Source: Pseudoalteromonas luteoviolacea B = ATCC 29581 (GTDB lineage: Bacteria > Pseudomonadota > Gammaproteobacteria > Enterobacterales > Alteromonadaceae). From it: DNA of 64,000 bases. The DNA is taken from positions 16,460-80,459 of the forward strand of contig CAPN01000029.1 in the NCBI GenBank assembly GCA_000333235.1, in the 5' to 3' direction. Made by a program: the position numbers and the translations under genes. Numbering within the stretch: the stretch's first letter is position 1; each line of letters opens with the position of its first letter. The notes under the pieces were generated by a model, which saw nothing but the letters and a program-made list of their open reading frames with translations, was not told the DNA's origin and ran no database searches. Shown here one piece after another: positions 41,156 to 52,000 of this stretch.

Positions 41156-42590
41156 TATCTTTGCCTCTTAATTCCAAGCGGCGTTGGAATTCAGCCATAA
41201 TTTGCATATAAAGCTCGTCGCCTAAATATGCGTCTTCTACTTTAGTTTCAATACTTGGGTTATCATTTACTTCAATAACATAAGCCTTACCATTTAGCTC
41301 TTTAATATCAACACCGTATAAACCTTTACCAATGACCTTACATGCTTTTAGAGCAGCTTCAAGCACCGCACGCGGTACTTCAAACGTTGGTAAGGTTTCC
41401 CAGCCGCCTGAATTAAAGCGCTTAGAGTTGTGGTTGTAGATCTGCCAATGATTCCGAGCCATAAAGTAACGACATGCGAAAATTGCGCGACCATTTAGTA
41501 CGCCAATACGCCAGTCGTATTCTGTGTATAAAAATTCTTGAACGAGCACTAATGCACTTTCAGCCAAAAGCTCTGCTAAACGTGCTTCTAGTTCTGCTTT
41601 ATCTTTTACCTTAAATACCCCACGTGAGAACGAACCTTCTGGCATCTTCAATACCATTGGATAAGTGAACGTAGCTTCAAGCAATTCTAACGTTGCGGCT
41701 TCCTTATCACTCACGGTAACTGTTTTTAATGTAGGCACTTTGTTGTAGCTAAAGGAGTCATGTAAGAACACTTTGTTACAACAACGCAAAATAGACGTTG
41801 CATCATCAATAACCACAACACCTTTAGATTCAGCTTTGCTAGCAAGTTTGTAGGTCACATGGTCAATTGCCGTTGTTTGACGAATAAATAAAGCATCGTA
41901 TTGACTCACGTCTTCCATTGTTTCAGCGGTTTTTACTTCAGCATGAATGCCATGCTTTCTCGCTGCTTTAACAAATTTGGCAATTGCGTCTTTATCACTT
42001 GGTGGTGAAGGTTCATTTGGATCCACCAAAATAGCCATTTCCCAACGCGCGTGCTTAGCCGATTGGCCAATGTGCCATGTTGATTCAGCATGCGATTTTA
42101 ATTGTTCTAAAAACGCTGCTTTGGTTGTATCGTCAAGTTCACTCATTGAACCTTGAACCACAGTCATTTGACCGGTCTCAGCTCGCGTTAAACGTAAAAT
42201 TGGGACTGGGAATTTACGATAAACGTGCTGCGCGACTTTTTGCCAAATTGCATCTTCTGTTTTACCAAAAAATACCCACGCCTCGTCGCTGCTTGCTTTA
42301 GCCAAATCAGCGAGTTGCTTTGTTGTAAAGTTCAAATCAAGCGTTTCAGCTCTCAATGCATTTATCGATTTAACGGTTGGCTGCACAACGTGCTTACGTG
42401 CTTCAGCAAGCAAAGAACAATAATAACCCTTGCTTAGGTACTGTTCGGTATTACACAAATTAATGATACGTGTTTTTGGCTCGTCGCGTTTTGGATACTC
42501 TTGTAAATAACGCTCGAATGTTAGCGTATTTGCAAGACCAATTTCTTCTACCAGTGCCGCTGATTCCACGACGATAAGGGTTTTTAGCAT
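41148..42590 (-). CDS. RimK-like ATP-grasp ligase with N-terminal RLAN domain
   Basis: 480 residues. The N-terminal 190 form an uncharacterised domain found before RimK-type ATP-grasp proteins; the C-terminal 290 are an ATP-grasp (LKMPEGSFSRGVFKVKDKA, VLVQEFLYTEYDWRIGVLNG, and the magnesium-binding VIEVNDNPSIETK). RimK family members add amino acids to a carboxylate. It overlaps the GNAT/C39 gene, and a palindrome lies 26 bases upstream. Known in genome surveys as an uncharacterised pair; the substrate is not evident. Confidence 0.85.
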   Translation of the reverse strand: MLKTLIVVESAALVEEIGLANTLTFERYLQEYPKRDEPKTRIINLCNTEQYLSKGYYCSLLAEARKHVVQPTVKSINALRAETLDLNFTTKQLADLAKASSDEAWVFFGKTEDAIWQKVAQHVYRKFPVPILRLTRAETGQMTVVQGSMSELDDTTKAAFLEQLKSHAESTWHIGQSAKHARWEMAILVDPNEPSPPSDKDAIAKFVKAARKHGIHAEVKTAETMEDVSQYDALFIRQTTAIDHVTYKLASKAESKGVVVIDDATSILRCCNKVFLHDSFSYNKVPTLKTVTVSDKEAATLELLEATFTYPMVLKMPEGSFSRGVFKVKDKAELEARLAELLAESALVLVQEFLYTEYDWRIGVLNGRAIFACRYFMARNHWQIYNHNSKRFNSGGWETLPTFEVPRAVLEAALKACKVIGKGLYGVDIKELNGKAYVIEVNDNPSIETKVEDAYLGDELYMQIMAEFQRRLELRGKDND

Positions 42591-42975
42591 AACTATCCTA
42601 TAAAAGATAAGTAGTGTTGTACTAGCTTGTACAACCTAATTTCAAGGTTTCACTTAGTGTTGACAGCGACGGATAAAAAATCAAGTCATTGCCTTAGATA
42701 CCGTAACAATAACGAACTTTGCCACCGAGTTACACCCTTTTTGCTCAACACGTTAAATGAACTTAACCATGTCCTTTAGCAAGCTGAGCAAATTTTCGCA
42801 CTTTATAGGGTGCTTTGTGCGCTACTGCAAATGAAAGTTTCTTATCGAAACGAGCGAATTAGCACGTGTTTTATATAAATCTATGGGTATAGAATGGCTA
42901 CTTTTTGAAATTTAGCGTCATAAACGAAAAAGAAGTAACCTACCTTTCAATGTGCCACTTCTTATAATTAAAAGA
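42591..42975. other. Intergenic region between hrpB and the RimK-like gene
   Basis: 385 bases without a gene. It holds the palindrome above and, at 42925-42963, a stem AAGAAGT / ACTTCTT with a long loop ahead of CTTTTTCG on the minus strand, a possible weak terminator for hrpB. No sigma-70 pair is convincing. Confidence 0.45.
42616..42635. promoter_or_regulatory. Palindrome upstream of the RimK-like gene
   Basis: GTTGTAC and GTACAAC separated by TAGCTT, a perfect 7-bp inverted repeat 26 bases upstream of the ATG at 42590. Size and place fit an operator for a dimeric repressor or activator. No regulator gene is adjacent. Confidence 0.35.
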
Positions 42976-45465
42976 TTAACGTTGCTTAGACTTAAGAGAA
43001 TGCCCAGCTTTTTCTGCCCAAGGCTCATCAGGCCATCGGTGCTTTGGGTATCGGCCTCGCATTTCTTTAGCAACTTCCACATAAGCGTTTTGCCAGAAAT
43101 TCGCTAAATCACTGGTTGTTTGTAATGGTCGCATGGCTGGTGAAAGTAATTCATAACGCAGTTTTACTTTACCACCAGCCAATTCTAATGAGCCGACTTC
43201 ACCAAATACTTCTTGCAATCTGACCGATACCGTAGGCCCTGCCTCACCGTATTCAATGCAAGTAGATTTACCACTTGGCATCACATACTGAGCAGGAGCA
43301 TGTTTATCTAGGTAGTGGTGTTGCTCCCAACTTAAATTGGCTTGAAGCAACTCAAACAACGGACGTTGCTTCAGCCCATGTATTGAATGAACATCATTCA
43401 AATACGGAATCAACCACTCATCAATTTGCGCTAATAGTTTAGTTTTAGAAAGCTGAATAAAAGACTCGTCCACTTTGCTTAACCAATCAACACGTGAAAG
43501 CCAACTTTCACAGCGCTCATCCCAATTTAATAAATCCAATCCTTCCGCTTTTATTAAACTAGGTAAACACGATTGAAATGTGTCTTTTGAAGGCGTAGGT
43601 AGCGGCAAGCTATCAACTAATAATGAACCATAATACGTCTCTTCTCGACCAATTAATTTTTCTTTTTTCTCGTCTAAGCGCCAATTTTGCAGAGTACGAA
43701 AAGCCTTGCTCCGTCTCGTTTTCAGCGCTTTGATATCCAGAGGCTCGGCAAGATAAATCACACCATCTCGTTGCTGACCATCACAGTCTATCACCACTAA
43801 CCAAGCATGATTTATTAATGGATCATGCTCTTTTAGCCTGACACCGCGCCCATTCGCAAGTGTATAACGCCTTGGATCGTTGGAACTTTGCTTTGCGATA
43901 CGATCCGGAAATGCAAAAGCAAGTAACTGAGAGCAAACTCGCTTGATCGGATCACTAAAACTTAATTCGGCTATTTGTCGGCTCGTGTTCGTCGCTTTTA
44001 TGGCTTTGATGATCTGAGCTAACCCACTATCTCTCACCCCAAAAACTTTTTCTTTCGCAAGCTTAGCAATAACTACCTCAAGCCGATCCGTGAACTTAGC
44101 GCTATTCGGTGATAAAAGTACATCACGCTCCCCTAAGAGAGCTGAAATGCATTGAGCGATATGTTTTTCTTGGTCATTTCTTACCGCTAACATCATTGCG
44201 GCGTGACGAGGTTCCAGATTCTGTAACTCTAATTCTTTCGCTTGCCCTGTTAATTGGTTCGTTTCATTTGCGAGCCCTAACGCTTGATTCAATAATTGCG
44301 CAGCCTGAAAGTGATGAATTGGCGGCGGTGTTAGCCAATCTGCTTGACCGTATTGCGTAATCCCCCATCGGCCTAAGTCCATTACTAATGGACTCAAATC
44401 ACTTACACAAATCTCTTCTTTTTGAAACTCGTCGAGCTCATCGTGTTGTTGAGCTGACCATAAGCGAACACATACGCCCGCTTGCGTTCGACCAGCTCGT
44501 CCTGCACGTTGTGTTGCTGAGGCTTTCGATATTGATTCGGTCACCAGTTTAGACAGTCCAGATTTAACATCAAAAATCATGCGCTTTTCTAATCCAGAAT
44601 CAATGACTAGCGTCACGCCAGATATAGTAAGGCTCGTCTCTGCAATATTGGTACTCAGTATTATCCGCCTGTTGGCGATCACATTGGGTTGAAGTACTTG
44701 TGTTTGTTCACTCAGAGCTTGAGCTCCAAATAATTTCATGATTGTAAACTGATCTGAAAATTCACTGCTCATCAACAGCTCGAAAGCGCGTTGTATCTCT
44801 CCCTGACCTGGTAGAAAGACCAGCACGTCTCCGCAGGGCACCGAACTTAAATGCTGATTTAGTGCGTCATACACTTGATTCGCTAAAGGAGCGTTCGAAC
44901 GCCCTGTATATCTTACATCGATAGGAAAAGTTCGACCTTCACAACTCACAACAGGTGCCTCATCGAGATAGCAGCTAACAAATTGACTATCCATACTTGC
45001 CGACATCACGAGGACTTTTAAATCATCACGTAAACTCAACTGAACTTCTTTACACAACATAATCGCTAAGTCGGCATGAATGGAACGTTCATGGAACTCA
45101 TCAAAAATGATCAAGTCAATCCCTTTTAGTTCAGGATCGGATTGCAACATCCGCGTTAGTACACCTTCAGTCACGATTTCGAGTCGAGTTTGCTCACTGA
45201 CACAGGTTTCATTACGAATACGATAACCAACTGTGCGTCCGACCTGCTCATTAAGTTGTTCTGCAAGATAGTGAGCTATTGACTTAACCGCGACGCGCCT
45301 TGGTTCAAGTAGAATAATCTTAGCATTCTCTAACCAAGCGGCCTTTAGCAAAGCTAATGGTACCGAAGTTGATTTGCCTGCACCTGGCTGTGCTTCTAAA
45401 ACAAGTGCTTGATTCGACTGCAATGTGTCGAGTATTACAGGTAAATGAGGTTCAATTGGAAGCAA
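42976..45465 (-). CDS. hrpB: ATP-dependent RNA helicase HrpB
   Basis: 829 residues. A DEAH/RHA-type helicase: Walker A QPGAGKSTSVP near 25-35, DExH motif FDEFHERSIHADLA, SAT-like motif SASMDSQ, QRAGRAGRTQAGVCVRL, and the HrpB-specific C-terminal domain. Role is poorly defined in most bacteria. The start is TTG at 45465, since MLPIEPHLPVILDTL fits the HrpB N-terminus and no better start exists. The gene stands alone. Confidence 0.92.
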   Translation of the reverse strand: MLPIEPHLPVILDTLQSNQALVLEAQPGAGKSTSVPLALLKAAWLENAKIILLEPRRVAVKSIAHYLAEQLNEQVGRTVGYRIRNETCVSEQTRLEIVTEGVLTRMLQSDPELKGIDLIIFDEFHERSIHADLAIMLCKEVQLSLRDDLKVLVMSASMDSQFVSCYLDEAPVVSCEGRTFPIDVRYTGRSNAPLANQVYDALNQHLSSVPCGDVLVFLPGQGEIQRAFELLMSSEFSDQFTIMKLFGAQALSEQTQVLQPNVIANRRIILSTNIAETSLTISGVTLVIDSGLEKRMIFDVKSGLSKLVTESISKASATQRAGRAGRTQAGVCVRLWSAQQHDELDEFQKEEICVSDLSPLVMDLGRWGITQYGQADWLTPPPIHHFQAAQLLNQALGLANETNQLTGQAKELELQNLEPRHAAMMLAVRNDQEKHIAQCISALLGERDVLLSPNSAKFTDRLEVVIAKLAKEKVFGVRDSGLAQIIKAIKATNTSRQIAELSFSDPIKRVCSQLLAFAFPDRIAKQSSNDPRRYTLANGRGVRLKEHDPLINHAWLVVIDCDGQQRDGVIYLAEPLDIKALKTRRSKAFRTLQNWRLDEKKEKLIGREETYYGSLLVDSLPLPTPSKDTFQSCLPSLIKAEGLDLLNWDERCESWLSRVDWLSKVDESFIQLSKTKLLAQIDEWLIPYLNDVHSIHGLKQRPLFELLQANLSWEQHHYLDKHAPAQYVMPSGKSTCIEYGEAGPTVSVRLQEVFGEVGSLELAGGKVKLRYELLSPAMRPLQTTSDLANFWQNAYVEVAKEMRGRYPKHRWPDEPWAEKAGHSLKSKQR

Positions 45466-45523
45466 AATAAATCACGAATGTTAGGATTCTTAGCCTTATT
45501 ATACCGAACAGACGAAGGCGTGT

Positions 45524-47377
45524 TTAAATATTTAACATCACTTGGCTGTGACTAGTAAAGACACGAATATCACCTTTTCTAATCAAAGTACGTGCTTCTT
45601 TCGAGAGCATTTGTGCGTTATCGTGTTGTTCTGGGTTAAGCAATTGTGCAATACCCATCCACGCATTACGCCGCGTTTCTTTTGCAATATAGAGCCCAAT
45701 ATCCGCCAGCTCTAACGTTTGCTCCCAATTTAACCAGGTTGCTTTTTCTGGCACAAGTGGCAAAGGTGCAAACCCGATCGAACATGTACAGGTTAAAATA
45801 TGATCGTTGATCATAAATGGAAAACGATTAACTTGAAGGCGGATCCGCTCGACTACTTCACACGCATCCTCTCTAGTCATATCTGGCATCAATAATAAAA
45901 ATTCTTCTCCTCCCCAACGAACGACAATATCAGAACGTCTTGTGCACTGCTTTAAGATCTCAGCAAAATGTTGCAAAATTAAATCACCGGCAGAATGACC
46001 GTAGGTATCATTTATCCGTTTAAAATGATCAATATCGACAATGCAAAACACACTTTCCTTTAAGTCGGGCTTATTAACTAAGCTATCGATCACACTGAAA
46101 AAGTAATGACGATTACGTAATCCCGTTAAACTATCTGTAAAACTAAGTGCTTGTAATCGTTCGTTACGCTCCGCAAGTTCAGCGGTGCGTGCATGTACTT
46201 GCTCTTTTAGTACGACCAAATATCGTTTATTCTGCCAACGCCAGTACAAGAACCCCCCGATCCCAAAAACCAACAACGCTAACAGTACCCAACGTTGTTG
46301 TGCTAGGCGTGCATTTTCTAATAGCTGTTGCTGACGCTCTAACTGCATTGCTTGTTCTGCATTATCTTTTGTTAATGAAGTAACTTGTTGTTTCTGATGA
46401 GCCAAAGAAAACTGCGCTTCTAATTGCAACACTTTGTTGCTTCTTTTTTGTAAATTAATCGCTCGTTCTGTCATTAAAGCGCGTTTCAAATACAAATGTG
46501 CTTGCTTGTAATCCCGCTGTTGTACGAATGCACTCGCTAAAATCTGCTGTAATTGACCTTGCTCATCAAGGTATCTCGTATCAAACGTTTGTTGTAATTG
46601 CTCATAAGCCAATAATTGCGCTTGATAGAACTCTCCTGCTTGTAAATGACATCTAGCCATCGCTACGTAAAACTGGATTTGTTCTTTTGCAAAAAGGTGT
46701 TGCTGCGGCTCTTCAATACTGAATAATATTCGACGTGCCTGCTCAAATAGGCCTATTTCTAAATAAGCGTTAGCCAACGTTAGTTTTACTTCGTTATTCA
46801 CCTGCAACATCACGAGATTTTGCTTTAGTAAAGCATCGAGCAAAGCAATAGCTTCTCGAGTACTTCCTTTTTTTTGCAACACTTGCGCTGTTAAATGTGT
46901 GTGACGAATTGAATAAATACCATCTAAGCGCGATTGTTGCAGCAATTGTTTTATTTGGCTCAAATAGCGCTGTGCCGTTTCCAATCGTTCCAGTTCCAAT
47001 TCAAGTTCTACAAAAGCAAAATACACTTGGATCAAGATCGATACATCGTCGAGTTTTTCAGCTAACGACAGCGCTTGCACTCGCGCCACTAACGCGTCTT
47101 TATAAGCACCGAATTGCTGTAAAATTGCTCCTTCAAGTAAAAATGTATCGACTAAAATAGCTTTATCATTGAGCGCCTTTGCTTGTTCTCTAACGACTTT
47201 TATTTTTGGCAACATTGAAAGTTCATAATCTCTCAAAACTTCCATACGCACACTTTGATGCACTTGTTGCAACTGTGCATACTGCTCGCTCAAAGGAGTA
47301 CTTTTTTGCCCTAAAGCGAAAGAAACACTAGAAAACAAAGCACTGAGTAACAGCAAATAACGGCAAACAACCTTCAT
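45524..47377 (-). CDS. TPR-containing diguanylate cyclase (GGDEF)
   Basis: 617 residues. A signal peptide, a periplasmic TPR-rich region (about 30-355), a membrane segment (WVLLALLVFGIGGFLYW), a short coiled-coil, then a GGDEF domain. The active site is RWGGEEF, with the GTP-binding VDIDHFKRINDTYGH upstream, so it should synthesise c-di-GMP. An RxxD inhibitory site is not clear. Its ATG overlaps the upstream binding-protein gene by four bases, suggesting the binding protein feeds a signal to it. Confidence 0.9.
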   Translation of the reverse strand: MKVVCRYLLLLSALFSSVSFALGQKSTPLSEQYAQLQQVHQSVRMEVLRDYELSMLPKIKVVREQAKALNDKAILVDTFLLEGAILQQFGAYKDALVARVQALSLAEKLDDVSILIQVYFAFVELELELERLETAQRYLSQIKQLLQQSRLDGIYSIRHTHLTAQVLQKKGSTREAIALLDALLKQNLVMLQVNNEVKLTLANAYLEIGLFEQARRILFSIEEPQQHLFAKEQIQFYVAMARCHLQAGEFYQAQLLAYEQLQQTFDTRYLDEQGQLQQILASAFVQQRDYKQAHLYLKRALMTERAINLQKRSNKVLQLEAQFSLAHQKQQVTSLTKDNAEQAMQLERQQQLLENARLAQQRWVLLALLVFGIGGFLYWRWQNKRYLVVLKEQVHARTAELAERNERLQALSFTDSLTGLRNRHYFFSVIDSLVNKPDLKESVFCIVDIDHFKRINDTYGHSAGDLILQHFAEILKQCTRRSDIVVRWGGEEFLLLMPDMTREDACEVVERIRLQVNRFPFMINDHILTCTCSIGFAPLPLVPEKATWLNWEQTLELADIGLYIAKETRRNAWMGIAQLLNPEQHDNAQMLSKEARTLIRKGDIRVFTSHSQVMLNI

Positions 47378-48300
47378 TTAGACTCCCGTTCAACCATACT
47401 AGGCAACATATGTTGATTAACTGAAGTCCAATGTTTAACCTGACTGTTAATAAAACCGGATTCTCGCAAAGCCCGCTCAATCACGCCCCGCTCTTTTAAT
47501 ATTTTTAATCCTTTATTAAGAGCTTGTGCAACTACAGCTCCCTCAGGGTGCCTTTTGCTGACGACGAAATGCCTTGAATCCGGTAATAACACTTTAATAT
47601 TTTTGATAGGAACATACTCTCGCCCCTCAAAGTTTAGCGAGAGACTTTCACTTACACTAAAATTAATTAACATCGCATCGGCAACTTGGTTCTCAACCAT
47701 GTTAAGCATCGTCTCCCAAGGCCCAATAAAACTAATCAAATTTACATCAATATTATTGAGCGCTTGCCAATCTGAATGCCATCTTGGATTTGCCACGACC
47801 GTTATTTGATCTAAACGCTCCGCTGGCAGATCCTGTAAAGAGATATTCCTTTTAGTGACATACAAACCGGCCTCATACTGCCCAACGTCGACGATCGCCT
47901 CTGAAACATATAGAGACCCCTTCAATTCTATAATGTCTTGATGCCAAACTGAGCGCCCAATAAGCACGCTATCTCCCGCGATTAAAGCATCGTACTCCAA
48001 ACTATTCACGGCAGGTTGAGGTCTAAATTCGACAGCTCGGGTTTCTCCTCCTAAATACAGCGCTTGTTGGAGTAGAACCATTTCAATAATTTCAATGTGA
48101 GAACCATTTGTAGACGGGTGAAAATGCTGAATGTCTAAGGGACTTTTACCATCTAAAAATTCTTGATAGCGAGTTGAAAAGTTTTCACTACTCAAAACAT
48201 CAACGACAATAGCGGTCCTTGCTGTGGTTGAAAATACAGAAAAACTACAGACAATGAAGAACAACACACTATTGACCACATACCAAAAACTTCGATTCAT
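47374..48300 (-). CDS. Periplasmic solute-binding (SBP_bac_3-like) sensor protein
   Basis: 308 residues with an N-terminal hydrophobic signal. The rest resembles family 3 binding proteins (LQDLPAERLDQITVV, later LKILKERGVIERALRESGF). I chose ATG at 48300; GTG at 48309 is in frame but no better supported. It has no ABC permease beside it and overlaps the diguanylate cyclase, so it may be a sensor rather than a transporter. The ligand is unknown. Confidence 0.7.
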   Translation of the reverse strand: MNRSFWYVVNSVLFFIVCSFSVFSTTARTAIVVDVLSSENFSTRYQEFLDGKSPLDIQHFHPSTNGSHIEIIEMVLLQQALYLGGETRAVEFRPQPAVNSLEYDALIAGDSVLIGRSVWHQDIIELKGSLYVSEAIVDVGQYEAGLYVTKRNISLQDLPAERLDQITVVANPRWHSDWQALNNIDVNLISFIGPWETMLNMVENQVADAMLINFSVSESLSLNFEGREYVPIKNIKVLLPDSRHFVVSKRHPEGAVVAQALNKGLKILKERGVIERALRESGFINSQVKHWTSVNQHMLPSMVERESK

Positions 48301-48361
48301 CTCTACCACTCATTCAACTCACTCGTTCGAGACAGGCTTTAAATGCGTTCGCATTTGAACC

Positions 48362-48618
48362 TACCCAAACAACTTGAAGATGCCTACTTCAGAGCTTCAC
48401 CGAGTTTTCAATACTAGGCGCGCTAGTGTAAGAAAGTAAGCACCTTTTAAATTAGCGTAATAACGTAGTGAAAACACGGTGGCGCTCCCATAAGGCAAGA
48501 TTAACAGGCAGCCACCTTATTGATTTTAATAAAGGGAAGCATTACCTACAATCAATGCCTAGCGGAACGCATGTAACTGCTTGCTGAAGTCACGCATCTA
48601 CAAGCAGATTGAGTATAT
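48362..48618. repeat. MITE-like intergenic repeat, copy B
   Basis: 257 bases bounded by TACCCAAACAACTTGAAGATG and, read on the minus strand, ATACTCAATCTGCTTGTAGA. Taken on the minus strand it aligns along its whole length with copy A: TGGGAGCGCCACCGTGTTTT against TGGGAGTGCCACCGTGTTAC, and AACTCGGTGAAGCTCTGAAG against AACTCGGTGAAGCTCTGAAA. No open frame. Confidence 0.75.
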
Positions 48619-48993
48619 GCCCACGACACCTTACTCTGAGAGAGAATCCTTGCTCACTGACTACAACGGACCGCTTTTTTTAGACTCTAGTTTAACCAAG
48701 ACTTGCGTCGTCCCCCCAGAAAAGTCAATCCTTTTAGCTTACCACAAGTAAAATAAATGAAAATAAAAAACACCTACTATTAACTTAAAGTCAATTTTCA
48801 TTATTTCATTTTATATACTTAGCCTATTTTTTATTGTGTTTTACCTAACCTCATGTAATTCACCGCAACCAACTGTTGCAAAAACAGAGTTACATTTACA
48901 TTTCTTCACACTTTAAAAGATATACATATCAACAATCTAGATACAAACCAGAGGCAATTGTAAACACTGAAACAGAATTGTGACGATTGTGCG

Positions 48994-49023
48994 TTGAATC
49001 GGAACTCGATTTTATCTTATAGT
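48994..49023 (+). promoter_or_regulatory. Sigma-70-type promoter of the S8 protease gene
   Basis: TTGAAT at 48994-48999, an 18-base spacer, then TATAGT at 49018-49023 (one mismatch to TATAAT). The start codon is 55 bases downstream. Confidence 0.5.
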
Positions 49024-49077
49024 CGGGGTTCTTTTTTTAAAGACTTCATCATAATTATTATTCTTCCAGGGGTAGCT

Positions 49078-52000
49078 ATGTCTAAAACAATTAAAATGTC
49101 GACAGTCGCAGCAGCAGTAAGTGCTGCGATGTTTGCCGGCATGACCAATGCAGCAAGCTTCAATCAATACAACTATGAAAATAAACAGCCAATTACAAAA
49201 CAATTTTCAGGTATTCAAGCTGAAGCAACTAAAGAGCAGACGACTGAAGTAACTACTTTTCTTATTAAATTAAAGAGTCCATCTATCGCTGAACAAGCAA
49301 TTGCAGGTAACAGTGTTTCGTATGCAAGTTCTAACATCGAACAATCTCAGCAAGCGATTGAAGAAGCTATTTTCGACTTAGGCGCTGAACTTCAAATCGT
49401 TACAAAAACCTCGAAGCTCGTTAACGCTATCGTGGTTAACGGTCGCAAAGAAACCGTTGAATTACTTGCATCAAACCCTTTGGTTGAGGCAATTTTACCA
49501 GTTTATGATTACAAACTTGACGTTGCAGAAAGTGCTGATTACATCAAAGCAACACCACTCGTCCAAGCTGGCACAGCAACTGGCCAAGGTATCCGCGTTG
49601 CCGTACTTGATACTGGTGTAGATTACACACATAAAGCGTTTGGTGGTTCAGGCCTTGTTGAAGACTACGAAGCCGCTGCTGCTGATCCAACGGACACTCC
49701 AGCTTGGCCACAAGGTCAAATCGTTGGTGGTTACGACTTCTATAACAACGATCCTGACCCAATTGATGCGGGCACTAACCACGGTACTCATGTATCACAC
49801 TCCGTGACTGGTATTGCACCCAATGTAGAACTATTCGTTTACTCTGTGTGTGCAGGTGGCTGCCCAGGCGTAGCTCAATTACGCGCACTTGAAGCGGCAA
49901 TGGACCCTAATGGCGATGGTGATATTTCAGATCGCGTAGACGTTATCAACATGTCCCTCGGTGGTGACTTCGGTGACTCTCGTGGCGGTGCGGTGCAAGA
50001 GCTTATCGATAAAGCCGTAAAACTTGGTACAACCGTTGTTATTTCAGCTGGTAACGATGGTCCTACACCATTTATCGTTGGTGGTCCAAGTACAACTCAA
50101 AACGCCCTTTCTGTCGGCGCGATGACACACCCTGTGATCAAATCATCTGTGGTTACAAATGAATTTTTAGGTGCTGCAATTGACGTCGGTGTATCAAGCT
50201 TTAACCCTGTCGAAGAATTCGCTTTCTCAAGTGACACGACACCGTTAGTCTTTTTAGCGACTGAACAAAATGCGAATAAAGAAGATACCTCTGTAGCGTG
50301 TGCACCGTTTGCAAACGATGTTGACTTTACAGGTAAAGCGGTATTAGTTGACCGCGGCGCATGTGCTTTCGTAACGAAAGTAGAAAATGCTCAAGCGCGT
50401 GGTGCGGCATTTGTAATTATTGCAAACCACACTCCAGAAGCGGGCGCTATTCGTCCAGGTGGTGGATCCGATAAAATTACTATCCCAAGTATTGGTATCA
50501 GCTATGAAGATGGTAAAGCGCTAAAAGCGGCTATCGCTTCAGGCAATGCATCCTATTCTGTTGTTTCAGAACTCAAAGACCAAAAAGGCGCAATCGCAAG
50601 TTTTACATCACGCGGTCCGTCAATGGATGGCATTTTAAAACCTGAAATCACAGCACCTGGTGTAAACATCATGACAGCACATCCTGGTCTAGGTGATGGT
50701 TTAACGCCAGCAAGTGGTACCTCGTTCTCTGGTCCAATTACTGCCGGCGCCATGAGTATGCTTCGTGAAGCGCTACCACAACGCAACGCATTAGAAGCAA
50801 AAGCCACTATTATGAATACGGCGAACCTTGATGTAACGATGGAACCACGTGGCGTTAATCCGGATGCCGCGCTTGCACCTATCAGTTACATTGGTGCAGG
50901 TCTTGTTGATATGGAAAAAGCGGTTTCGCTTCCTGTCGCAGCGTGGGCTAAAGATACTAAGCAAGCAGCATTATCATTTGGTTTAGTTTCTATGAGTGAA
51001 ACGACTAGCTACGTAAAAACAGTGGAAGTGAAGAACTTCTCGAATGATGCTCAAACGTATTCATTGTCTCTCGAGCAACGTTTTGCCGATGACATCGAAC
51101 GCGGTGCGCTAGTCATGGACTTCCCTGCAACAATTACTGTGCCAGCTGGGCAAACGGTTTCTTTCGATGTTACAGCAACCATTAACCCGGCAAAATTACC
51201 TGAGTGGACGCTAAATTCAAGCAATATGTACAAGCCTGAAACCTCTGCGGATTTAACTCGTCAAGAACTTGATGGCGCATTAAACTTCTCTAAAGATGGC
51301 CAAAAAGCGTTCCATTTAGTTTATCACGTTTTACCTAAAGCAACTTCAGCGGCATCTATCATGCCAATGAAAGATGAAAACGGAGCGAAACACATCCTTA
51401 CGAATACAGGTGCAGTTGCATTAGACCCATTCTTTGCACCTACAACTGCGGTAGATCCTGCCGGTGATAGCGAGCGTCTTGACATTATTGGGGCGTCGGT
51501 AGAAACAATTTCTGTGCCAGCCGATTACTGTGCTAGTGGCTACATGACATTCACTACATTTGTAACCGAAAAGCCAATTTCACACACCTACCAAGGTGGC
51601 TTTATGGCTGACATCGATTTCCCAGCAAAAGGCGAAACTGCACCAAATGGTACATTCGATGTAACCATCCAAAATGGTAAACTTGAGTGGTTTGGCGATT
51701 ACCCATCAGGTTCTGCAATTACCTTTACACATGGTTATGGCAGCACACGTGGTTCAATCACGGATCTTTACTTCACGTCTGGGAATAACTACGTTACGCT
51801 TTCAAGCTGTATCGAATCGCTTGGTTTAGATGCTGCTTCTCTTGCAGCAGGCGTTCAGGCCAAAATCCGTTTCCGTACAGAAGAAGAAACATGGAATCCA
51901 GTACCATCTAATTCACTGGATTCAGTCATGGTTGATTACACCTTCAAACCTGCATCAGGTAACGTTGCAGCGCTAGTCGATGAATCAGGTAATCCGTTAA

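Larger units (their letters stand above)
48301..49077. other. Long intergenic region with MITE copy B and the protease promoter
   Basis: 777 bases without a gene. A 16-base palindrome AAATGCGTTCGCATTT lies at 48341-48356, then repeat copy B (48362-48618). From 48620 it is AT-rich, with a sigma-70-type promoter at 48994-49023 for the protease. Confidence 0.6.
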
